The translations under genes were made by a program, and so were the position numbers. The notes under the pieces are model-generated. The model was given only the letters and a program-made list of their open reading frames with translations, did not search any database and was not told where the DNA came from. Positions 18,012-26,720 of a DNA stretch of 26,720 nucleotides are shown here, piece by piece. The stretch's first letter is position 1. The number at the start of each line of letters is the position of its first letter. Source of the stretch: Polymyxa betae. Lineage: Eukaryota; Endomyxa; Phytomyxea; Plasmodiophorida; Plasmodiophoridae. The stretch covers positions 1-26,720 of the forward strand of contig RBZT01000327.1 of assembly GCA_003693705.1 (NCBI GenBank). Direction: 5' to 3'.

Positions 18012-21000
18012 TTAATCGACAGATAGCTGTTGACATCGCAAGAACTCTTCGGCACAGCGATCACGCTTATCAAACCGCCTGGCACAATTCCAGCAATGGG
18101 AAAGCAGGTACCAGATTTCGGTCGTTAAAGTGGGGGAGCCAGAGCAATACGAACGAGCTTCATTCAGGTAGTGGATAGATTGCTTCAGAGCTGCATCACG
18201 TTTTGTTTTGTCATCAGACGACGTGTTGCGCCAGATTCGCAGAGACGATTTCGCCAGGATCAAGAACGCCTGAAAAAGAATAAAATTAAACACGAAATGA
18301 TAGCAAGTAAGAGCTTAGAATTCATCATTATCAAAAAGCAAATGATAAGAAGCAGTAAAGATATTCCAGACCCAATAAAAAGAGTTGGAAATGGATCTAA
18401 AGAAATTGATAGTTTGTATATGCTACCTGAGCTTTAAAATCTGAGGATAATTGCTCGAGAATATCAGGAAGCGATTGCTTCAGCATTCTGAGAGCGACTT
18501 CAGGAGCATCAAGCGTCAGCAGTAGAGAGGCAAGCTTCAGGCGACACTCCAACGCTATAGGAAGCGATCTCAATTCAGCTTCAGACGCCAAGTATAAAGC
18601 CTGTAGAACAACCGGCGCGAACTGAGCTGAGCTCGACACTTGTTCAGCGATTGTTGCCTGTTCTAAATGAATAAAAAAGCGACAGATATAAAAGCATAAA
18701 AAAACTGAATAAAAAAACTGAAAAATTCAATAAAGAGAAAACAGGAAAGAGAGCAACAAAAAGCTTTCAATCAATGACGCTTCGATTTCGCGAAGCAGGA
18801 AATAGGACCAAAAAGGAAGCCAATACCGTTTTCCTTTTACAAGCAAACATGGGGAATCAACAAACGCAACCAAACACGATTCGGTTATGCTAACCTGTAA
18901 GAGTAAAGTACGGGCGATATCAGCATTAGACGATCGACGACGGCATTCAGCGAGAAACGTCTCTGAGAGGTCCCAAGCCTCACGCCAGCGCTGACCGTCA
19001 ATGAAGCGTTGAATATCAGCGATCGCCGTCTCCACTTGGCACCGTAACGGTCCCGCTTCGGCTGCATGATGATCGCGCAAGTCACAAGATTCTCTGCCTT
19101 CAGAATTGGCAGCCGAATGATGCTTCTGAAAGTTTGTTGATGAAACCTCATGAAAGCTGAAACCCTTAAAAACAGTGTAAAATTAAATTTTTCTATGAGA
19201 AAAAAGTTTCAACTAAATATGGGATTTTAACAATTGAAGACAGCTCAAACGAACCTGTGAAGAATCCGAGTCAGAAAGCGACCTAATCGCTTGATTTTTG
19301 AGACGAGAATCTGGAGCGAATCTAATAAACATTGTCATTGATTTTGTGATGAGAAATAAGGAGACCGACACCGACCTGGCAGCATATTGCGCTGTAAGAC
19401 CAGCCAGATGGCGGCTGGCGAACGACATCCAGACCTGCGATCTGGCCAGCTGGATACCGGCGTAGAGAAGGTCCCGTTCTGAAGCGGTGGCAGCATCTCT
19501 AACGCAGGCGAGACCGGCATCAACCAGAGGCCATAGCTGCGAAGACTCTGAAAGGAAAGGTGAGCTGGTGGTAAAATTGATAAAAAAAGCATACTATCAA
19601 TACCGCTTACGCGGGCTTGGATGAAAGCGATGATGTTGTTGGCGTCTAGCGAAGCGAAAGGCTCACGACTATGAAGATGAGTAAGAAAACATTTGTAGAG
19701 AAGCACGTTACGACATGCAATCGCAAGCAAAGCAAACTTGCATAAGCGAATGAAACGGGTTAGAAATGGAAGACATAAGTTGATACATTCGAAGTGCTAG
19801 AAATTCATAGCAAAAGCTATTGAAAACATGAGGTGATTTTTAAGAAGCGAATGCGAAGCACACGTAAAAGCGATTTGAAAAGATACTTGGAAAACAACGA
19901 AATAATTGAAGAAAACTTGAAAGCGTAGAGGAGCAAAAATGCAGAAAACTGACCCAGGAGCGCGCGTGCCGTTCGCAGCCAAAGTGGAAGACAGAACGCC
20001 ATGCAGGAAACGCAATTCCAGAGGTGAATGACCGCCCGTTTCCTTCTCCAAAGCAGCCAGAAGCGATAAAGCACGCAGCAGGCAATCGGCGTCGTTATTC
20101 TGCTGGGCGATCCGAATCGTCTCTCGCAACGTCTATCAAAGCAATAAGCGGAAGACCAAAATCATGAGGAGAATCCTGGACCTGGTGAGCGGCAGGAATG
20201 TGTCCCAGATGGAAATGAAGCAAGGCGAGAGCCAGTACGGCAAGCTGGTTACGATATCCGGTTAGATCGAAGAAGAGGTGCAGGTTGGAGATCGCCCCTG
20301 AAGGTGGAAATGAGACATTGGAAAAAAGGACGATGTCCAACGACCTTCGAACTCGCGATGCAGCATGCAGTTTAGGAAGCGAAGGTAATGAATATCAGGA
20401 GGAGGGCGATGCTTTGAATCGATCAGCTCAGAGAGCAAACGCTCAGTCTCCGAATACGACGATTCACCACCTAAAGCACATTTGTTAAAGTTTAAAAAAA
20501 GCAACTTGAAACGCTGATAAAAAAACTGCAACAAAAACTAGGAAAAAGCGACGATAGAATTGCAAACGAAAACATTGAATGATCGAAAGCAGAAGAGACT
20601 TTACCAGATCTCTCAATGTCGGTTGCTCGTTCGCGTAAGAATTGTCTCAGCATGTTAGGACGGCACATGGAGTCGGGCAGCGTGCCAGCGCGAAACCGCA
20701 AGACGTCGTCAAAGAGCTGTGAGATGGCGCTGAACGACAGCGTATTGAAGGCCAGCAAAACCTCGCGCATGAAGACGCCCAACGCACTGCAGCGACTCTA
20801 TACTAGATTGCTCAGCTCAGGAAGAGATCGGGAGCTAAAAGTCATGGAAAGATCAATAGACAGAAGATCACGGATAGAAGATAAGTGAAGCGAATAAAAG
20901 AAAGGTATAAAAAAGATTTCTGAGAAGCTAATTGAAAGTGTTTTCAAAGAAAGTCTTAAAAAAATATCTCGTTTAGAAAGAATCAACGATTGAATGTGTG

Positions 21001-21674
21001 AAAGAGCTACGAAATGCACAGAAGAGACGCATTAAAAAGCTGTTTAAAACACAAAATGAGAGTTAACGAAGCATAAAAGCGTCAAGATCATACAATGGTT
21101 TCATTCGTGTCGTTATTGATACAGCTTTCAAACTGCATGAAGAGATCAATCAGGTCATCGGGCGATTCAATATTGTCCAGCTAGAGAGATTGATGAGAAT
21201 CCAAAACGGCAATGAAGAGACAACGCCGAAGTACCGTTCCGTCCAAGAACGCGCGATCGTCGACCAGATCACGTTCCATAAGCATGGTACGTAAATCATC
21301 CAGCGTCATTAGCAGCGGTCGATCACAACGCTGAAAAATACGTCAGAAATACAGATGTTGGATCAACAGATACTGTGATGGAGGGAAAACAAGCCTGTAC
21401 AAAAATCTAGACATTTACGACCTAAAAATTGCAAGTAACAAAAGCTAATCAGAAAAAGAAGGAAGAAATCTCTATTCGAATAAGGTGGAAAGCCAACCTG
21501 CGTTAGGTAAAAAAGCAGAGTGGCCAGAGGACCTGATGATTCGCTCATCTCGGCATAACGCAGGGCCAGAATGCAGATCGCTGTATGCAGAGGCACGACG
21601 CAGCCGTCCGGGACATACTGGTCGGCGTCGTCGGTCGGCGTCCAGCCGGGATCGCCTGGCGCTGTGCCCGCCAT
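18012..21674 (-). CDS. ANAPC5: Anaphase-promoting complex subunit 5 (APC5), 14 exons
   Basis: Exons 5' to 3': 21674-21498, 21330-21235, 21180-21094, 20797-20605, 20470-20345, 20297-20182, 20132-19954, 19816-19738, 19661-19604, 19547-19376, 19321-19255, 19125-18895, 18657-18427, 18269-18012. Phases agree throughout, giving about 689 residues; human APC5 is about 755. The join of exons 8 and 9 has an alternative (19715 to 19668). Matches to APC5 include GVFMREVLLAFNTLSFSAIS, then LALLHFHLGHIPAAHQ followed by TLRETIRIAQQNNDADCLL (TPR repeats), and near the C-terminus AALKQSIHYLNEARSYC and RFDKRDRCAEEFLRCQQL. APC5 is a TPR scaffold in the platform of the APC/C ubiquitin ligase, which triggers anaphase and mitotic exit. 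The start Met at 21674 has no in-frame Met before an upstream stop. A TAG at 21181-21183 falls at an intron acceptor and is not a lesion. Introns are small, about 45-310 bases. Confidence 0.9.
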
Positions 21675-22838
21675 CGACGATGTGAAGATCGCTATCGCAG
21701 CGATGCCGTGAAAAAGGTTGCGCCTTCCAGCAAATTGATCACAGCGATCCTTTTGGCCGACGAGAACAATCTCGCGATATGGAGATCAGCTGGAAGTAAA
21801 ATTTGAATGTTTTAGGACTTCTTTGCCTCTTGTTCTATACAACTCGAGTGTTAATATGCCCGTGTTGTAAAACGGTTGATGCGGAAGCAACGAATCTGCA
21901 GAGCGCTTTCAAGAGACAAGATGTTAGAAACTGCTGACAAGCTAAATTATACAAGAATCTCGGTTACAGGGATATGTTTAGATTTCACTACTGAATGTTT
22001 ATTTCAAGTGGAAAGTGCTAAATTCAAGCTGTCAATCCTCTCGCAGCTGACAAGGGAGCATCTGACGTCTATGGATATGTTGAAAAATGCCTTTGAAAAG
22101 GTGAACGGAATCCCAGGTTATGGAAGTGGCCGACAAATTAGGGTCTTCGCATCAATTTTGAATAGATTTTAGATAAAGGAGCCAGCTGCGGTTCTTGAGA
22201 CAAGACCCTTACATACCAATCTTGAAAATCTGGAATGCCACTTGACGTTCTCAGATGATTCTCATTCCAAGAGCTTTTTTGCTTCGACTACTTGGCAATT
22301 GACATTTAAATACCGGAGAAAGTGCAACGTGGATGGAAGTGACTTCAGTCAATTACTGATGCGAGTTGTGACGGCAAGAAATTCGGTTTGATGTAAAACG
22401 CTGACAGGGAGAATCATTTGCCGCCTCCAATCCAAATGGCTCTCTTTACAGCAGCCTTTGGTTTCAAATGAAGATTATAGCAGTCTAAAACCCGAGTTTC
22501 TACTAAGCTCCAGCCAATAAGGTAACAGATTGCTGTGCATTTTTCACAGAATAAACAGCTTGCTGGCAGGCAGGGACCCTTGTCGGCATCGCGGACTGCG
22601 CTACGCCATACAGGATTTGGCACCTGGTCGACGTCGCCGCTCTCACCCCCAAATTTCATCTACTGGCAGCAAGCAGCTTCGTCTCACCAGCTCGAACTGC
22701 ATTCTGATCTCTCTATAAGAGAAGGCAGCGCTCTTTGTTCTGACTTCGGTCTGTTTTTACGATACCGCCGAGCGGCCTTTTCCCTGTCGTCTCTATTTCT
22801 GTCACTCGATTTGGAGCTCATTCGTCGAATAGACAACT
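21675..22838. other. Divergent intergenic region between APC5 and UGDH
   Basis: About 1.16 kb separates the two start codons, which face away from each other, so both promoters must lie here. A plus-strand frame at 21876-22172 (no known motif, TTG or ATG start at 21876/21879) is the only sizeable one and is not called as a gene. The last 300 bases before UGDH are pyrimidine-rich and probably include its 5' leader. No clear TATA box was identified. Confidence 0.4.
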
Positions 22839-24507
22839 ATGGTGGCTGACTCGTTCGCCTGCAAGATCTGCTGTCTCGGTGCCGGCTATGTCGGCGGCCC
22901 GACCATGGCCGTCATCGCCGTTAAATGCCCGGATGTCAAGGTCACGGTCTGTGACATCAATCCCGCGCAAATAGCGGCCTGGAACTCCTCCAACCTTCCC
23001 ATCTATGAACCCGGTCTCCAAGAAATCGTTGAGAAGTGCCGAAACAAAAACCTGTTCTTCACGACCGATCTCGATGCCGCCATTCGCGAAGCCGAAATCA
23101 TCTTCGTCTCGGTTAACACGCCGACGAAAACACATGGTGTTGGTGCCGGTCGTGCTGCTAACTTGAAAAACTGGGAGCTTGCTGCTCGACACATTGCCCG
23201 TGTCGCTAATGGCCCCAAGATTGTCGTAGAGAAGTCGACACTTCCTGTGCGTACTGCTCACTCTATGGCTCGGGTCCTGCATGCTGCAGAGACGCATAAG
23301 CATCAGATTCTGTCCAACCCCGAGTTTTTGGCTGAAGGTATCTCAATGTTTATTACTTAGTCCTATTTTTATTGGGGGTTTTCCGAATTTTCTTCCTTGA
23401 TTGTAATTTCCTTTCCACTCTCATCGAATTTTTCATTTTGCGGATTAGTATTCTTTTTGTAATATTTCTGGCTTCTAGGTACGGCTATCAGTGATTTATT
23501 CAAGCCCGACCGTGTTCTAGTCGGTGGCCCCGTCACTAAAGCCGGCCAGGCTGCCGTCGCTCGTCTGGTCTGGGTTTACGAGCACTGGATCCCTCGTGAA
23601 AGGATTCTTACCACAAATCTGTGGTCCTCCGAACTGTCCAAGCTTGTCGCTAACGCATTCCTAGCTCAGCGTATTTCCTCAATCAATTCGATTTCGGCGC
23701 TCTGTGAAGTAACTGGTGCCGATGTCAGCGAGGTCGCCCATGCTATTGGTACCGATTCACGTATCGGATCGCAATTCCTTAAAGCCTCCGTTGGATTTGG
23801 AGGCAGTTGCTTCCAGAAGGATATTCTGAATTTGGTATACCTTTGTGAATGCTTCGGCCTTTACGAGGTAGCGCGCTATTGGGACCAGGTAATGAAGTTT
23901 GTTTTTCAACTGCTGTTTGTGTCAGTGCATCTTTTGATTTTTTGTTGATCTTTGACTGAAATGTTTTTCATTGTTTGTCTAGGTAATTATCCTGAATGAT
24001 TACCAAAAGACTCGCTTCGCCAAGAACATCATCAAGGCTATGTTCAACACGGTCTCTGGAAAGCGCATTGCCATTCTTGGTTGGGCTTTCAAGAAGGATA
24101 CTGGAGATACCCGTGAGACTGCCGCCGTCTACGTCGCTAAGCATTTGATGGAAGATCGCGCCTGTCTGTCGGTGTACGACCCTAAGGTCGAGGAACAGCA
24201 GATCTTCAGCGATTTGAAATACTACGAAGCCGAGCTCGCTAAGGATATCGATCACCGGGAGCTGGTCACTGTACATTCCGATGCTTACGCTGCAGCCAAA
24301 GGCGCCCATGCTATTGCCATCATGACGGAATGGGATGAGTTCGCCAAATTGGACTATGAACGCTTGTACCAAACGATGGAGCGTCCGAGTTTCATCTTTG
24401 ATGGTCGAAATGTCCTTAATCACGCCAAGCTACGCGAAATTGGTTTCGAAGTTTACGCCATCGGGAAACCGGTACCCAACCATCAAGATATGGAGCAGTT
24501 CGCTTAA
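22839..24507 (+). CDS. UGDH: UDP-glucose 6-dehydrogenase, three exons, complete
   Basis: Exons 22839-23337, 23479-23888 and 23983-24507 join in phase to 477 residues; human UGDH has 494. The enzyme oxidises UDP-glucose to UDP-glucuronate with two NAD+, in the cytosol, feeding glycosaminoglycan synthesis and glucuronidation. Seen: N-terminal Rossmann motif GAGYVGG (residues 14-20); [18 protein letters not shown] with Glu162; [25 protein letters not shown] with Lys221 and Asn225; the catalytic Cys277 in [10 protein letters not shown]; and the C-terminal NAD/UDP-binding domain with [13 protein letters not shown] and FIFDGRNVL. All key residues are kept. Introns (141 and 94 bases) start GTATCT and GTAATG and end TTCTAG and GTCTAG. 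The C-terminal tail after AIGKPVP is short. The neighbour APC5 points the opposite way. No lesions were seen; this is an intact, conserved gene. Confidence 0.97.
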
Positions 24508-25570
24508 TGTGCCCCTGTCTAATGTCTAAATACTGTTCAAACTTCATTGTTAAACCATAAGCTGTTTGCATTTCTTTAGTGCTCTGCTTTCGCTCCATCT
24601 TGCTGTGAGATGGCTGTCGAAGTGTTTATGCTTCGGTATTGATCTTCTTGACGGCAATTGCCGCTTTACAAACCGTCACTGCCAAATCTTGGAGTTGATT
24701 ATGGGCATGAGCGACAGCATCTCATTATTAGCTTGCTAATTTGCAGCATAGCAACCAATTCGGGCACTTCACTGTATTGGAACTCAGCGATCGCAAATAA
24801 CGGCAGCGAAGCGGTCGAACTCTTGCGAGTAATGTTACATGGCACTCATTACGATCCTATCAATCGAACTACTGCGGTCTTGTCCCAACGGCGAAATTCT
24901 CTTCATCGGAATCCTCGTCCTTACCTGATTTCAGTCTGGTCTACGCCGTCGTACTGGTCCTGGTTTCGGTCCAGGCTCCTACAATGCAGGCCCGCCGATT
25001 GTCACTAGATTCCTGAATCCATATTTTGTCTGTCGGTGCCGTAATGATCGGTCTCAATCTGCTGGAATTACCTTGTCGAATCGACACGGATGGAAGGGTT
25101 ATCAGCAATCGCCATTCTATCAGGTCATCACATGGTGGTTTCAATGAGGTTTACCTTTTCCTTTAAGAAATATAACAAGTTTCCCAGTAAAACAAAAATA
25201 TCGATACAGAATGCACCCGAGCAAAGGAGAAATATCCCCTTACAAAGGCTCCCAATCGAATGGCATAGTGCTCGAGGCAGCGGGAGACGATAACTGCAGT
25301 TTAGAGCCTAAAACAGCAGTGTCTGCGCTGACCTCTGCCCGAGTCTTAAATCTCACGAGCAAACCTATCGCCAAAATTTGAAAAAGCGTCTAACGAACGG
25401 CGCAACAAATTTCAAAACTTTTCCGATTTTTCTCTTGAAAAATCTGGAGGCAGCAGGCTTATCATCTGAACAGTGTTGTTTATTGAAGTCGCACATTCAC
25501 CGTGAACTAGAGGCCAAGATCTCTCCGATCTCTGAACAAAGCATTCACAGGTTGATTAAATCCAGACCAT
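24508..25570. other. Intergenic stretch with one possible exon
   Basis: At 24920-24934 a pyrimidine-rich CTTACCTGATTTCAG looks like an acceptor. The following frame 24935-25147 (70 codons, TGA) reads SGLRRRTGPGFGPGSYNAGP and ends QSPFYQVITWWFQ. An alternative frame over the same bases gives a signal-peptide-like VYAVVLVLVSVQA. No first exon could be tied to it. A TTG-started frame from 25378 runs into the opposite strand of the next gene and is not called. Confidence 0.25.
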
Positions 25571-25819
25571 CTAGAAGCGGCGGTATGGTCGCATGGGCGG
25601 GTACCACGAGCGTCGCGGGTACCGCCACCATGGGTAGGCGAATCGATTTGGACGTCGGTAGAAGGCGTATCGGGGCGGGGGTCGATAGAATGGAGGGGCG
25701 AATTGGAGCGCCTGGAAATCGCGCCCATCTGCCTTGACGACGTCATTGCTGCTAGCAGCGACAGTTGCCGAGAGCAGCGTGGCCAGCGCGATCAGCAGTA
25801 CCAGTAATGGTTTCAGCAT
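25571..25819 (-). CDS. Small secreted Tyr/Arg/Pro-rich peptide
   Basis: Starting at the Met at 25819 gives 82 residues. Residues 1-23 are a textbook signal peptide (MLKPLLVLLIALATLLSATV, then AAS). The next 20 or so residues contain acidic Asp and Lys (NDVVKADGRDFQALQF). The tail of about 37 residues is built from Pro, Tyr, Arg, Phe and Trp (PPFYRPPPRYAFYRRPNRF, then YPWWRYPRRSWYPPMRPYRR). The tail is strongly basic and aromatic with no cysteines. The layout of signal, acidic propeptide and basic Pro/Arg-rich mature part resembles linear antimicrobial or structural (cuticle, silk-like) peptides. No named family is recognised. The upstream in-frame Met at 25918 would put 33 non-hydrophobic residues before the signal and is less likely. 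Confidence 0.65.
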   Translation of the reverse strand: MLKPLLVLLIALATLLSATVAASSNDVVKADGRDFQALQFAPPFYRPPPRYAFYRRPNRFAYPWWRYPRRSWYPPMRPYRRF

Positions 25820-26720
25820 GGTTTTAGAAGTGAATCGAGGTTGGCGTTCCGATCCGGGTCGGGCCGACCATCGGAGATCCGGAGAACGCGTCTCCGAACG
25901 AACTAATGGTGCTAACAATCAGCATCGTCCGTCGATGCAGGTTTTTCATACAATTTCTGTGTGAGAACGCAAGGATTCAAATAACTTTGGCCGCAAAACA
26001 CCGGTAAATATTTTGCAGATATCACCCTGATTTTGTATGGGTCCAGGACCCGGTGTTTTAGGACCCGGTGTTTTAGGACCCGGTCGGTTCCAATATGCGA
26101 TCTGACTTTTTGGCACGCGGTTTTTTTCCTCTGCCCTCGTTGTGGGAATCTTGTTATCACTTTTCGTGCATGCAATGCTGATGGGCAGGCCTCATAAAAA
26201 TAGTCAATCTATAAATAGATGACTATTTTGACTAATTTCACTTTGAAAAAGTAACTAATTTACGGAAATTTTGGAAGAAAGTTTTGTCAAATTTTATGAG
26301 TTGCGGACTGCAGCTGGTATCCCTGAAGACACCATTCATTGCCATGGTTTCAGATACTCGAAGAAGTTTAATAGGCCAAGGCCTGTTAACTTATCCATCA
26401 ATTTCCTAGGGGATTGCAGCCAGAAAAACTGGATAAGATTCTCTACAACGTTGCTGAAATGATCATTACATTTACTGTTTGTTCTGCAAGAGGTCCGATC
26501 TGAGCGCGATTGATATATTTTAATGCCAGCTCAGTGAACGAGACGCTGCCACAACTCCTGGAATTTATAGAAATGCGCCCAGAGAATTGATTGAGCTATT
26601 ATCCGGACCTTTGTGCATTAGCCGGCGGTCTTGCTTCTGTTTTTTCCAAGTACACTAGTACAGCATCTGCAGAACCTGATTTCTTGTTACTTAAATGGTA
26701 TAATGACGACTTCCGTCGTT
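25820..26720. other. Right edge, no recognisable gene
   Basis: Apart from a short tandem repeat at 26045-26084 nothing stands out. A 63-codon plus-strand frame at 26271-26462 (with TIHCHGFRYSKKFN) has no known family and no clear splice partner. Confidence 0.4.
26045..26084 (+). repeat. 15-bp tandem repeat, about 2.7 copies
   Basis: AGGACCCGGTGTTTT occurs at 26045-26059 and 26060-26074, then a partial AGGACCCGGT to 26084. The copies are identical. Confidence 0.85.

Noticed and set aside
18727-18894. Hydrophobic C-terminal extension of the reverse frame at 18727-19080
   Set aside because: It lies in an intron after the donor GTTAGC; the next APC5 exon starts at 18657.
19797-20129. Reverse frames over 19797-20129 as one long exon
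   Set aside because: Only the part up to 19954 matches APC5; beyond it is intron (donor GTCAGT) and the hydrophobic residues are an artefact of reading it through.
21181-21183. In-frame TAG in the second coding block of APC5
   Set aside because: It is the end of a normal intron (GTACTTCGG at 21234 to CTCTCTAG at 21181); splicing keeps the frame and restores APC5-like sequence.
25378-25737. 119-codon plus-strand frame
   Set aside because: It starts with TTG, and its second half is the antisense of the secreted-peptide gene with typical Gly/Arg-rich shadow composition.
26045-26084. 15-bp repeat as a protein repeat (RVLKH units in the reverse frame)
   Set aside because: The frame is short, has no start context or partner exon, and 15 is a multiple of three by chance.
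1-26720. CRISPR array, prophage, bacterial operon or defence island
   Set aside because: No regular direct repeats with unique spacers, no ribosome-binding-site pattern, and genes have spliceosomal introns; the window is eukaryotic.

Overview
The window is nuclear DNA of a eukaryote, most likely an animal or a close relative of animals. Genes are interrupted by small GT-AG introns (about 43 to 330 bases). The two recognisable housekeeping proteins, UDP-glucose 6-dehydrogenase and anaphase-promoting complex subunit 5 (APC5), align best from memory with metazoan versions. There are no bacterial-style operons. I cannot name the species.

Layout. Bases 1-234 look like the end of a spliced gene running in from the left edge. 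At 2639-3250 (minus) is a single-exon gene for a protein with a signal peptide followed by an F-box-like segment. From 3380 to about 11600 is a transposon graveyard: a degenerate GATCTAC-type repeat ending in two telomere-like units, a truncated MULE transposase with an FLYWCH zinc finger, a 4.5 kb Ty1/copia retrotransposon, the 3' end of a chromodomain Ty3/gypsy element, and a reverse-strand LINE RNase H fragment. The copia element has near-identical LTRs, a primer-binding site matching the initiator-Met tRNA anticodon region, and several disabling lesions.

From 12055 to 14044 (minus) a six-exon gene can be assembled with consistent phases (457 codons, unknown helical protein). Upstream of it lie 34-bp and 155-bp tandem repeats. 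From 14752 to 16961 is a three-level nest of DNA transposons: a hAT element with an exact 8-bp target duplication, inside a pogo/Tigger-like element flanked by TA, inside an unclassified element with long terminal inverted repeats. A tRNA with anticodon CCA (Trp) lies at 17251-17322 (minus).

The right third is more gene-rich. APC5 (18012-21674, minus, 14 exons) and UGDH (22839-24507, plus, three exons, complete at 477 aa) are divergently arranged with about 1.16 kb between them. A small secreted Tyr/Arg/Pro-rich peptide gene is at 25571-25819 (minus). I found no CRISPR array, phage or defence system. The most unusual structures are the transposon nest, the copia element and its mismatched flanks, and the unassigned signal-peptide genes.
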